DNA of 31,631 nt from Trichosphaerium sp. ATCC 40318 (lineage: Eukaryota > Discosea > Flabellinia > Trichosidae), in NCBI GenBank assembly GCA_038496445.1, contig JALMLS010000118.1, positions 1 to 31,631 on the forward strand. Reading direction: 5' to 3'. The notes under the pieces are model-generated. The model was not told where the DNA came from. It saw nothing but the letters and a program-made list of their open reading frames with translations, and searched no databases. Of this stretch, positions 19,952-28,799 are shown one piece after another. The first letter of the stretch is position 1; the number at the start of each line of letters is the position of its first letter. The position numbers and the translations under genes were made by a program.

Positions 19952-20056
19952 TGATTTCTGCTTGCTATCGTATAAACCAGCTTGAGTCGGTTGTCTGTCT
20001 TTGTTGTATCAGTCCAGTTTGTTCAAACGCCTGAAATGTCTCACATGTTCAGACAT
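19952..20056 (-). repeat. Split direct repeat A, internal copy (A2)
   Basis: 105 bp identical to 24701-24805. It overlaps B1 by the two bases AT at 20055-20056. Confidence 0.93.
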
Positions 20057-20171
20057 TAGACCAATACCTCAATCCCAACAAAAGCGGTGCAAGACGATCT
20101 GGGAGGAAAGGAACACACGGTCCCTGGCCGATAGCTCTGGCGCAGAGCGAGCATGTGTGAGGTTTATTTAC
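20055..20171 (-). repeat. Split direct repeat B, internal copy (B1)
   Basis: 117 bp identical to 19747-19863. It starts five bases after the tyrosine-recombinase stop codon, so the coding region abuts the repeat. Confidence 0.93.
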
Positions 20172-20176
20172 CCATG

Positions 20177-21337
20177 TCAATCCTCAAGCCATGGTTGAGG
20201 TTGACCCTCCTCCCCAGAAGCGTCTGAAGCTGTCATTTTTCCTAATCTAATTCTTTGCGTCATAAGTTTTTGAGCTATAAGTCGGTCTTGCTTTCCATGG
20301 ACAACGTATATATTATATGCATCTGAGCTCCAATCGCCCATATACTTAATCCATTCCTTTGATACTCCTGCTGCAGCTGCGTATGTGGCTCCTCCTCGTC
20401 TATAGGAGTGTCCAGCATATTGTCTAGCGTCCTTATATGTGCCTTCTATTTGTAGTTTTGTCCATGCTACAAACTTGCTGTATGTAATCTGAACCCACCG
20501 TCCTTGTTTCTTATATCTTAACAGAGATCTGTATCTAGCAGGGTTCACTTTCCTAATTAGCATGTCTATTGCTTGTACCGGACACAGTACATGTCCTTCA
20601 AGGTTAGTCAAGGGTAACACGTGTTTACGTTCTCGAAATCTAATCGTTTTTGTCTTACGTATTGTATACCACCATGTATCTCGATCTCTCGTCATGTTAG
20701 CGAGTGCTATGTGTCGCAGGATGTCGAAATCAGCTGCTTTTTGCGGTACTAGGTTGCCAATGCGCAGAAAGCCCCAGAAAGCGATGAGAGCTCCCGTCCA
20801 AAAAACTAAGTCCTTGTGTTTGCGTAAATCTATGTTTTGTCGTATCTTGAGAAGCATCAGCGGTGTGATTGGCCTTTTCCTGTCAATCTTGTGCCCCAAT
20901 GATGTTCTTAAACTTCTCAGCATATCGTAGTATTGCACACAGTCAGTTCGAGGGTCTGTGTGTCCTAATCTTTTGCATAGCCAAGCCCAATGTGACAGAT
21001 ATACCCTGATAGTATCTGGAAGTAATCCTTTCGAGTTCTCGCTCTCTTTTGCCCAAAGCGCTACAACCAGTTGCAAGTTCTCATGCGACAGAGGCATCCA
21101 TTGATCCTCTGGAACTTTCAAGCAAATCAACGCTAAAATTACAGCTGTAATAGCTGATCGTCTATTGTTGTTAGTGCTTTCAGGATACGCTGTCCTGAGG
21201 ATATTGACACGTTTTTGTTCTGCTAATTGCTTAATATCTAGGAAAAAAAAATGAATTTTATTTAATAAATCTTCCGCTAGTGTTAGTAAAACCAGCTGTC
21301 GCCGCCGCTTTATGAAACCTCTCCCAATTGTATCTAC
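20177..21337 (-). CDS. Retrotransposon tyrosine recombinase (integrase)
   Basis: The catalytic domain shows the tyrosine-recombinase tetrad: Arg in AFWGFLRIGNL, HSYRR supplying His and the second Arg, then GDWSSDAYNIYV with Trp at the second-His position and the nucleophilic Tyr (probably the second Tyr of YNIY). Numbering from the TTG at 21130, these are about R123, H241, R244, W267 and Y275. The enzyme would integrate a circular DNA copy by strand exchange. The frame has no ATG until after residue 11 of that numbering, but it is open upstream to 21337 and overlaps the last 80 bases of the RT frame in +1. A T-rich tract ending CCTAG at about 21239-21250 is a possible splice acceptor. The exact start is therefore unknown: frameshift, splicing or internal initiation are all possible. 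Confidence 0.92.
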   Translation of the reverse strand, partial: VDTIGRGFIKRRRQLVLLTLAEDLLNKIHFFFLDIKQLAEQKRVNILRTAYPESTNNNRRSAITAVILALICLKVPEDQWMPLSHENLQLVVALWAKESENSKGLLPDTIRVYLSHWAWLCKRLGHTDPRTDCVQYYDMLRSLRTSLGHKIDRKRPITPLMLLKIRQNIDLRKHKDLVFWTGALIAFWGFLRIGNLVPQKAADFDILRHIALANMTRDRDTWWYTIRKTKTIRFRERKHVLPLTNLEGHVLCPVQAIDMLIRKVNPARYRSLLRYKKQGRWVQITYSKFVAWTKLQIEGTYKDARQYAGHSYRRGGATYAAAAGVSKEWIKYMGDWSSDAYNIYVVHGKQDRLIAQKLMTQRIRLGKMTASDASGEEGQPQPWLED

Positions 21338-22859
21338 TTAAGGAGTCGGCTAGCACATTATCCTTTGAGGCAATCCAAGAGGACTCAAGCCTGAATCCCA
21401 AAGAAGCCGACCACAAATGAAGATCGTATATCATCTTCATGGCTCGTTTGTTACGCATGACCAATTTGTTCACCGCTTGTACTACTCCTGTGTTGTCGAT
21501 GAGCATGTTTCCCACTATCTTATTGCGAAAGAGGTGGCGCCATTCCTTGACAGCCATCCACACTGCGTACATCTCTTTAACGTTGATGTGCCATTTGAAC
21601 TCTGCATTGGTAAATGTGTGTATAATCCACTTACCCTTGAAAAACGCTGCTGCTGCAGCCGATGATGCGTCTGTTTGCAAGGATCCTTTGACCAACGGGA
21701 GAGGAGACAGGAGTATAGCTTTCCCGTCCCACTCGTCCATCATATCACGCCACCAAAATAAATCTTTGCGCATTGCTGCTGAGCAGAACACCCATTGCTC
21801 ATTGTTAGTTGCTTTTCGCATGCCGTCATACAGGCGTCTCAAGTAGGTGTGACCACCGTAAACAACTTGAGCTGCGAAGTTGAGCGTACCAGTCAACTTC
21901 ATCCACTTACGCAATTTTGCTGATTTTTGTGTAAGAAACCAGCTTATGAGCTCCTTAATTTTTTGTTTCTTGCGTTGTGTGAGTGCAACTGTTCTTGAAA
22001 CCATGTCAAAATCTAAACCCAAAAAGGTAAGTCGCTGTTTGGGTCCCTCACACTTCTCTGGGGTCATGGTAAAGCCCAGGTCTTTAAGCATTTTAACCAG
22101 AACCTCAAGACCTTGTTTAGCTTCTTCTGGTGATCTTGCAACAATGAGCCAGTCGTCAAGGTATACTACATGAAACCAGCATCCTTGCTTAGCAAACAGG
22201 CGTGAGACTATGCCCATCAACCTAACAAAAACGAATGGCGCTCGGTTCCATCCAAAAGGGAGTCTGCTATCAGCATAGCACTTGCCCTGCCAACAGAAAC
22301 CCAATAAATCATGATCGTCTGGGTGTACCGGAACCATCCGGTATGCACAAAACATGTCCGCTTTAGCTAACCAGAGCTTTCCTTTGTGGTCTCGAATAAA
22401 GGTGATAACGTCCTTTAGAGCTGAGAGAGCGAACTTAGGAGGTGGTACTGAAAGGTCGTTAATAGACATGCCCACCGGAAGATTGAGACAGACAATCTTT
22501 CTTATCTTATTCCTAAAATTGCCTTTTGCATCGTATTTAGGTAATGCGGCTATCTTGTTGCAGCGTCTGATATGGTTGCCTATATAAATCCAACCGTTCT
22601 CCTTTTCCATCTTAATGTCAGCTTCCACAAACTTCTTAAAGGTAATGCATGTTTTAGAGTTGTCCAAGTGGAAGCTTTTAACTATGGTGTCTTTTGGTAC
22701 AATACGAATACCTGTATGTATCCAAGATTTAAGCCATAACCAGTCTTTGTCGCTATTAGTTAACTGCTCCCAAACTTTATAGCGCTGAGATATAGGTGCA
22801 ACAGAATATGGTAAAACATTTTTATTAGCAGGCAAGACAGGTACAGCGGCTTTTAATTG
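21258..22859 (-). CDS. Retrotransposon reverse transcriptase and RNase H (Pol part)
   Basis: The frame runs 533 codons from directly after the Gag stop codon; it has no ATG near its beginning. Numbering from the TTG at 22835, RT motifs are KADM (first catalytic Asp, about D160), LPFGWNRAPFVF, and VVYLDDW (YxDD, D227/D228), followed by GFTMTPEKC and FLGLDFD. RNase H follows with TDAS (D389), NVKEM (E421), IDNTG (D447) and DNVLADSLSR (last Asp), so both activities look intact. The RT resembles the DIRS/Ngaro type. Because Pol is in the same frame as Gag and separated only by TGA-CAA-TTA, expression as a Gag-Pol readthrough fusion of about 1147 residues is the simplest reading. Function: copying element RNA into DNA and removing the RNA strand. 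Confidence 0.93.
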   Translation of the reverse strand, partial: QLKAAVPVLPANKNVLPYSVAPISQRYKVWEQLTNSDKDWLWLKSWIHTGIRIVPKDTIVKSFHLDNSKTCITFKKFVEADIKMEKENGWIYIGNHIRRCNKIAALPKYDAKGNFRNKIRKIVCLNLPVGMSINDLSVPPPKFALSALKDVITFIRDHKGKLWLAKADMFCAYRMVPVHPDDHDLLGFCWQGKCYADSRLPFGWNRAPFVFVRLMGIVSRLFAKQGCWFHVVYLDDWLIVARSPEEAKQGLEVLVKMLKDLGFTMTPEKCEGPKQRLTFLGLDFDMVSRTVALTQRKKQKIKELISWFLTQKSAKLRKWMKLTGTLNFAAQVVYGGHTYLRRLYDGMRKATNNEQWVFCSAAMRKDLFWWRDMMDEWDGKAILLSPLPLVKGSLQTDASSAAAAAFFKGKWIIHTFTNAEFKWHINVKEMYAVWMAVKEWRHLFRNKIVGNMLIDNTGVVQAVNKLVMRNKRAMKMIYDLHLWSASLGFRLESSWIASKDNVLADSLSRYNWERFHKAAATAGFTNTSGRFIK

Positions 22860-22862
22860 TCA
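22854..22862 (-). promoter_or_regulatory. Probable stop-codon readthrough signal TGA-CAA-TTA between Gag and Pol
   Basis: The Gag stop codon is TGA and is followed by CAATTA, which fits the CARYYA hexanucleotide known to promote readthrough of leaky stops in tobamoviruses. The next in-frame codons lead directly into RT. Host genes in this window also end in TGA (for example the EF-hand gene and the surface protein at 25881), so TGA is a true stop here. A spliced bypass or a single nonsense mutation cannot be excluded. Confidence 0.7.
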
Positions 22863-24701
22863 AGTACGACGAGGAGAAGGACATCCATTGATCCAATGTC
22901 CAGGGTTACCGCAATTCAGGCAAACGTGTTCCATTATGCAGTTGCCAGCTGCCTTGAAGCGGCAGTTGTCGGTGCCAGTGATATTTGCATTGATACACGC
23001 CATGTGTATGTTATAAATACGCCAAGGGTTTCTCTTGCTGCCCCTTTGTCTGTCGCGTAGCTGCTGAGTGGTAAAACGCTGACGAGGAGGGGCCTGTGGG
23101 CGCTGTTGTTGTTGTTGAGGTGCCTGTGACGGATAAGCTAGCTGTTGTTGCTGGTATTGTTGCGTTTGTACTGGACCTAAATACATACTTAGGTACAACG
23201 AAGGCACCGTGTAGCTAGCGTTGGTTCTTTCCCAACAAACACGGACCGCTCTGTCAAAGACTAATACCTGTTGCCATGGGTATAGACACAGTAATTGCCT
23301 GAGCTGGTCCTGATATGCTTTGTGTCGGTTGAGCATATCCTGGGTTAGGAGTCTGTGTTTGACGTCCTCGTTTAACTGCTCCTCTATCATAACCAGCCTG
23401 GCCATAAGGTCTGGGGCGCTTGTTACGCAGACCGGCTTTGATGCCTTGGTCAACGAGCGCGCTGATGTACTGTGCAGATACGTCAGTGGTGCCACAAACT
23501 CAGGGAAGTAGACCGGCTTGTCAATGCCGAATCTAACAACACCTGAAAAAAGGGGTGCTTCTGCAAAGAGAATACGAAGTAGTTTCGCTTTTTCTGCACT
23601 TACCGCTGTTAATTGGTGCGGAGAGCTGAACGCATTACCAAAAACATTGGGAGCTGTTGCGGTTGCTACACCAACACGTGAGTCAAAGTCAGGGAGCGCA
23701 AACGGCGTACTTGTAGGAGCGCTAGCCGGCGTTTGTGGAGGAGCTGTAGGAGCCATGGAGGGAGCTGCACCTCCAGTCATGTATTGCTGAGTGTGCTGGG
23801 TTGAACCCGTATGCGTCTGAACGGACAGAGTGCTTTGCTTTTTCGCAATGACGCCTGCTTTTGCAAGGTATGAGTCAGCGCGTTGTCTAGCGCGAAAAAC
23901 ATTATCTTCCAGCGACTTTGCTTTTTGCCACGTGGAAGTAGTCGTACTTGGTTTAGTAACGGGCTGTTGCTGCGTTACATTTTGTGGCTGCTGTTGAGCC
24001 GCCAAACGTTCTTTTTCCATTTTTGCGCATTTGGCTCTTTCCATTGCTACCGCCTCTTCCGCTAACTTGACACGTAGTATCAGGGCGTTGTTAGCTGCTT
24101 GCAGGCCCTTAATAACCGGTATAGGTGAATCTAAGTCTTCATCAGCTGTCGCAAATTCGTCGTCGATATTAAGCTCTCCGCCTGTCGCATTAAGCTCTTC
24201 ATCTGAATTAGGATTAGTAGACGACGGAGAAGACAAAATTTCAGCTTTTTCATTTCGTTTGGAAAAGGGGGAAAATTTTCTAATTCGATCAATAATTTTC
24301 GTAGAGTCTTGGGCGTCTTGTAGTATCTCTTTTAGTTTATCGGAGCGTTTACGCGATAAATTAAGTTTGAATTGGGTACCGATCCTATCCCAGTTAGGGT
24401 ATTGCTTGCTGTGGATGGCTGCAGCGACATGTTGGAAAATTTCTATTAAATCCGGTCTTGTTTTCTTAGCCAATATATCCCATAAATTAACACCCCTAAT
24501 ACGCTTATCTGGGTCTAACGTTACCCTGAAAAAGTTTATGATGTCGTCTTTGGTAACAGTATTTGGATTAGCGGCGATGGTCTTTTCAAAGTCGGCGAGA
24601 GGTCCAGCGGCATTGACAGCGATTTTAAACCAGTACGGACCTACAGGCGGCCGGCTTTGGTCTAGCCGGTCTTCGTCGGTGATTTCGTTATTCTTTTCCA
24701 T
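22860..24701 (-). CDS. Retrotransposon Gag-like protein with CCHC zinc knuckle
   Basis: A 613-aa ORF starts with an ATG whose first base is the last base of repeat A1. The N-terminal third is helical; the middle has an acidic Ser-rich part and a coiled-coil-like stretch (AEEAVAMERAKCAKMEKERL), then Gln/Pro/Thr-rich low-complexity sequence, then a structured part, another Gln-rich tract, and a C-terminal Cys/His region. The last contains C-x10-C-x7-C-x3-H followed by a knuckle, CLNCGNPGHWINGC (C594, C597, H602, C607). This tandem Cys/His arrangement is typical of Gag from DIRS-order elements. Function: binding and packaging element RNA. It ends at TGA 22862-22860 in the same frame as Pol. Confidence 0.88.
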   Translation of the reverse strand: MEKNNEITDEDRLDQSRPPVGPYWFKIAVNAAGPLADFEKTIAANPNTVTKDDIINFFRVTLDPDKRIRGVNLWDILAKKTRPDLIEIFQHVAAAIHSKQYPNWDRIGTQFKLNLSRKRSDKLKEILQDAQDSTKIIDRIRKFSPFSKRNEKAEILSSPSSTNPNSDEELNATGGELNIDDEFATADEDLDSPIPVIKGLQAANNALILRVKLAEEAVAMERAKCAKMEKERLAAQQQPQNVTQQQPVTKPSTTTSTWQKAKSLEDNVFRARQRADSYLAKAGVIAKKQSTLSVQTHTGSTQHTQQYMTGGAAPSMAPTAPPQTPASAPTSTPFALPDFDSRVGVATATAPNVFGNAFSSPHQLTAVSAEKAKLLRILFAEAPLFSGVVRFGIDKPVYFPEFVAPLTYLHSTSARSLTKASKPVCVTSAPDLMARLVMIEEQLNEDVKHRLLTQDMLNRHKAYQDQLRQLLCLYPWQQVLVFDRAVRVCWERTNASYTVPSLYLSMYLGPVQTQQYQQQQLAYPSQAPQQQQQRPQAPPRQRFTTQQLRDRQRGSKRNPWRIYNIHMACINANITGTDNCRFKAAGNCIMEHVCLNCGNPGHWINGCPSPRRT

Positions 24702-24805
24702 GATTTCTGCTTGCTATCGTATAAACCAGCTTGAGTCGGTTGTCTGTCTTTGTTGTATCAGTCCAGTTTGTTCAAACGCCTGAAATGTCTCACATGTTCA
24801 GACAT
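24701..24805 (-). repeat. Split direct repeat A, outer copy (A1)
   Basis: 105 bp identical to 19952-20056; it is the 5' terminus of the element and should carry or adjoin its promoter. The right end is GTTCAGACAT, followed by host AAAAGAAGATTTGG. A similar host block (ATAAAGAAGATTTG) lies about 100 bases further right. Confidence 0.93.
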
Positions 24806-24985
24806 AAAAGAAGATTTGGTATTTTTTTATTTTCTAATCGTACAACTATAGTGGCGCTACACCGGTAGGACAAAGATCTCAGGTGCTGACCTTGATGTCA
24901 CATAAAGAAGATTTGAATTGTTGGATTGTCACATACATTGCAAGAACAAACACGCTTGAAAAAAGGGTACAAGTATCCTTCCACC

Positions 24986-25384
24986 ATGTCATGTGATAAA
25001 ACATGCCTCTTCTATTATCCTTCAACCACTTCAGAATGGCCTGTTTGTTTGGTTAACTGTGGAGATTATTTACTAGAGACGCTACAACCAAGATTAAACT
25101 TTTCACCGCCTTTTTCAGTTCTGTCAATCAGCTTATATTATTGTACATCCATAACAGATAAAGGTGTCAAGGCCTTGGCCGGTGTCCATGATATCGATTT
25201 AACAGCGACACAAGTAACAGATGAAGCCATCACAGCATTGATTGGTGTACGTATTATTGTGTTACACGATACAAATAAAGTAACAGATAAAGGTTTGAAG
25301 TCATTGAATGGTGTACAGGCTATCAGTGCAAAAAGATGTGAATCAATCAAATATAAATACGGACCAACCTACACTTATAAGTAA
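24986..25384 (+). pseudogene. Leucine-rich-repeat fragment lacking its F-box
   Basis: From the first ATG (24986) the frame encodes about 132 aa. The first 45 residues resemble nothing known. From about 25105 on there are three to four repeats of the family consensus (CTSITDKGVKALAGVHDIDL, VTDEAITALIGV, VTDKGLKSLNGV), then a short unrelated tail. The F-box and at least half of the repeats present in the copies at 1363, 4709 and 15390 are missing, so this is most likely a truncated duplicate. It starts 180 bases from the end of the retrotransposon; I found no matching N-terminal half on the other side of the element. Confidence 0.7.
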
Positions 25385-25880
25385 TTATCTGTAGTTTTAC
25401 ATGAAATTATGTGAAAATAAAACCCTTGGTAATATTCTAATCTTGTTAAAAGTTATTTTACCGTTTACTCTATTAGTTCAACTACATTTTGGATAGATAT
25501 CTATTTTTAAGCAAGTGACTTGTTAGGGCAAGAAAAATACTATCCTTCCAGAAGAACTTTTCTTGCTGACTACATGGTTGCACAAGATTTCTTTTTGGTT
25601 GTTTTATTCCAAAATTGGGGTACGTTTAAACAATCACGAGCTTCTTTTGATGGGCTACAACGATTTTGTATCCTCGTAAAGGATGCAAGCCATGTACAGT
25701 TGGCAACAAGAACGATTTGGTAGAGGAGAAAAGTGACCCCTGTCGATGGTAACAAAATGGCAAAGATACAAGATTGCCATTCTTTAGTCTAGAATTTACA
25801 AAAACTTTCAAAAAAAAAAGTCACTTTAAGTTAACTTGAATGCCAGACAACAATTGATGATAAGTATTTTACTGTTAGGT
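25385..25880. other. Intergenic region between LRR fragment and surface-protein gene
   Basis: Overlapping frames on both strands around 25520-25811 (60-67 codons) have no recognisable features. I see no gene or RNA here. Confidence 0.4.
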
Positions 25881-28298
25881 TCAAACAGAAGATACTTCTA
25901 CTTTCTTAGTTGTTAAAGTATAAGGGAAAATGGCTTGTCTCAACGAAGGTATAAAGAAAGCAATAATCAGACCTGCAGCAATCTACCACACAAATTTAGT
26001 TTGCGAAACAATAAATGAAAACAAGAAAAAGAAGTGTCTTCACATACGAACACAAGGATGCCAAATGTGACACCTAATACCAAACCAACATTTACTGATG
26101 CTCCGTTATCACAACTATCAGATCTTGATGTGATCACAATTATACTAGCAAAAGTTAGAGATCAGTGCAAAGATAAAAAGCATACGATGAGAGAGTCTGC
26201 TCAATTCTCGCCAATACACATTCTGGTGAAAGAACTGTAAAAGTACCATTGATACAGTTGCTGTTGCTTCGTATTACTTCTCTTCTTGTCTCACCAACAC
26301 TTGTTGTGTTATCACTTGTGAAGTCAATGATGAACGTTGTATTCGATGGTATCACAATACATCCTAAACATTAGATTATCCAATAAACGTGTCTAAATAT
26401 CTTTTGATACAAGACATACCTTCAACTTGAAGAAAGCCTCCTGGAGCGATTGTTGCTATCTCTGAGTTAACAAAGTCGCCAACTATTGTCAAAGAACTAG
26501 ACAACACTATTTCAGGTGGTAGACTACCAACTGTTGGTGTAGCTGTAGGTGATACAGTTGTCGGTTCAACAGTTGGTGTTAATGTAGGTGCAGTTGTAGG
26601 CGATATTGTTGTTGGTGATATTGTTGTAGGAATGAAGGTTTTGCCTTCACAAGTAACTATTCAACACTGTAAGCGAGCAAATACAAATAATTTATACCAT
26701 TAGCTTGACAATCTGCAAAATATGAGGTGATATCAGAGTAGCCACATGTGAAATTTGTTGGTGAAAAACGACAATCAAAAACGCTTCCAGTATCTACTTG
26801 ATAAATTAGTACAATACAATTGCTTGTGCAGTACTATCGTTGAGGCTGTTTTCGACTGTTGTTGTATTTCTAAACACGACATTTAGTATTCTTATTGTAG
26901 GAAATAACATATTAGTAGTGTACCTGATTGTAATGTCTATGGAAGCCCCGATCAATGCAGGGGATCTTATAGTTGTTGAAATATTTTGTACTTGTTTTCT
27001 AGAAGTAGAAATCAGGTATTTACTAATCAGTTTAGGCAGAACGTTACACGCATGTAATATTCTCAAATACACAAGAATCTATCACTGCGGATGCACGTCC
27101 TGATAGACCGACCAACACCAAAGAGCCAACTATAACCGGCAATTAATATGATACTTGGCTAGAACATGTGTACCAGTACATCTGTCCTCGATTAGTGGTC
27201 TTTCTTCTTCCATAGTATTATCAATAAAAGTTGAATTCAATATCTGCACATCAATTGAATTTGTGTATAGTACTGAAACATAGTACTCAGAGTCCGCTAA
27301 AAAACAAATGAGAATAAACGAGGAATAAGATTTGCATACCAACAGACTTTGCAAGTATGTAATTGTCCTTGAACAAGCAAGAGTTGATTGTAACCTAAAT
27401 AAATGCATGTAAATATTTAGCCTGTTATGCAAAGTCGCAAATTACTCTATCAACAGTTTTGAATGTAGCAACATTTCCTATGTTTAAATAGTTATGATCA
27501 AACACAATAAGAGTATCAAATATTACCTCTCTGTGTCATTCTATTGATATGCCTCCCTCCTCTAAAATTATGTTGAAAATGACAATTATTCACAGAAACC
27601 GTTTCGACTTTTTCAATCCATAATCCCAAAGGCTGGGCAAATCCTATCGAATCGAACAGTTCATGGAAAAGTGAATTGCGAACAATAACATTTCGGCTAT
27701 TTTTCTCATTAAAAAATCGATCAAATCACGTGTACCTGTCAAATATTTTAATAAAACTCTCATTGCCTGTAACTACCATATTCCTACAATCGTCAACTGA
27801 TCAATAAAAACTAGACTTGTAATGAATGTACTCTACAGTTACATTTGCAAAGGCGTTCAATTTGATTTTACAACCATCAAACGTAAATCCTGATAATGAG
27901 ATGCTAATGTTTTGATACCCGTTCACCGTCTCCTGTTCAAGTGAGCACGAAACAGTTATGCCTTTATTTAACGCTAAATAATTTGTTACAGAACCTTTCA
28001 AAAGCGCCAACATACCATAAATGTCTATACTTTCGTTAAGTTGAAATTGAAACGTGCTGCCAATAAAGTTTAATCCAGTAGAATTGAGAATAAGCGTGGT
28101 TGGCCCTTCGTTCAAGTAGCACTCCATATCAGTGCCACAATCGTGGTCACTTGAAGTTACAACTAAGACATAAAAAATTAACAAACGTCATATCGCAATC
28201 GCACTATCGCGCTGAATAATATTCGTACTTGTGTTACCGTGGGCAGGTACAGCAAGAGCAAAAAACAAAAAGGCAGTACAGAAATAACGCAAAGACAT
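25881..28298 (-). CDS. Multi-exon type I surface protein: beta-helix-like region, Pro/Thr stalk, transmembrane helix
   Basis: The ATG at 28298 gives a signal peptide (MSLRYFCTAFLFFALAVPA, cleaved near AHG). A 75-nt intron (28237-28163) joins in phase to exon 2, with SSDHDCGTDMECYLNEGP and beta-helix-like strands (LILNSTGLNFIGSTF, ISISLSGFTFDGCKI). Middle exons between about 27800 and 26650 contain further strands (SIDVQILNSTFIDNT) but were not all resolved. Then comes a mucin-like linker built from TTxSPT repeats (26520-26640), a domain beginning LPPEIVLSSSLTIVGDF, GCIVIPSNTTFIIDF, and CVLARIEQTLSS. A 41-nt intron with a CTAAC branch-like site leads to the transmembrane helix (NVGLVLGVTFGILVF | IAAGLIIAFF, itself split by an intron) and a short tail ending at TGA 25881. 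Likely a glycosylated surface protein. It parallels the gene at 9729 but has a Pro/Thr stalk instead of Cys repeats. Confidence 0.75.
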
Positions 28299-28799
28299 TA
28301 ACTATAGCAGGAATAAGCATTATTTGGCGTAATGAAGCGTTTTTTATAAGGTAAATTTCTTTTTGAAACGCACGTGATGCTTTCCAAAACTATTATCAAA
28401 ACAAAAGTTGTGTGATACGTTTTTGTCAACCTCTCATTTGCTTTTAACTGCCCACAGAGGCTTTATCAATCATTTTGACGCGATATTTAGCAGATGAATT
28501 ATAACACGCTTTTGTGTACCAAAAGTATTTGAAGGGGACAATCTATACGCCAAAAGAACGTCACTGGTTGAAAATTACAGATCACACAATAAAATGTGAG
28601 CTTGCTCATGATGCCTCAGTCTCGCCGTACAAAAAGCTCCATTTATATGGGAACAAAAGCTACAGTTTTAGGCTGAATAAGTAGATTGCTATCTAAAATC
28701 AAGCAACAATACTCTAGATGCCGTTGCTTACGCGTAAAGAGTGTGTAGGTTTCTACAAAACGCTGTTTAAAACAAAACGGAAATTTTGAGGCCCTCTAG
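28299..28799. other. Intergenic region upstream of the surface-protein gene
   Basis: No ORF of note. One CACGTG lies at about 28371, 73 bases upstream of the start codon of the minus-strand surface-protein gene, where a promoter would be expected. Confidence 0.4.

Larger units (their letters stand above)
19747..24805 (-). mobile_element. Complete tyrosine-recombinase retrotransposon (Ngaro/PAT-like, split direct repeats)
   Basis: A 5059-bp element transcribed leftwards. In its own orientation the order is repeat A1 (24805-24701), Gag, RT/RNase H, tyrosine recombinase, repeat B1 (20171-20055), repeat A2 (20056-19952), an 88-nt spacer, and repeat B2 (19863-19747). This A1-genes-B1A2-B2 layout is the split-direct-repeat plan of Ngaro and PAT elements in the DIRS order. 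There are no inverted terminal repeats and no methyltransferase ORF, which argues against DIRS proper. Both repeat pairs are identical by eye and every catalytic motif is present, so the copy is young and may be active. No target-site duplication is seen, as expected for integration by a tyrosine recombinase. It is more GC-rich than its surroundings. Confidence 0.93.

Noticed and set aside
22860-22862. TGA reassigned to an amino acid in this organism
   Set aside because: Several host genes with well-phased exons end in TGA, for example at 6325 and 25881, so TGA works as a stop.
22857-24783. Long plus-strand ORFs opposite Gag (for example 24031-24783)
   Set aside because: They are antisense to the Gag ORF, which has a clear zinc knuckle and correct element context; their Ser/Ala-rich composition mirrors the opposite strand.
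19747-24805. Classification as a DIRS1-type element
   Set aside because: I found no inverted terminal repeats, no internal complementary region and no methyltransferase ORF; the repeats are direct and split.
24986-25384. LRR gene cut in two by the retrotransposon
   Set aside because: No F-box or N-terminal repeat half is found to the left of 19747, so the fragment was truncated independently or its other half has been lost.
26058-26240. Plus-strand ORF with a weak F-box-like stretch (LSDLDVITIILAKV)
   Set aside because: It lies antisense to exons encoding the C-terminal end and transmembrane helix of the minus-strand surface protein, which join in phase; the ORF is best explained as a shadow.
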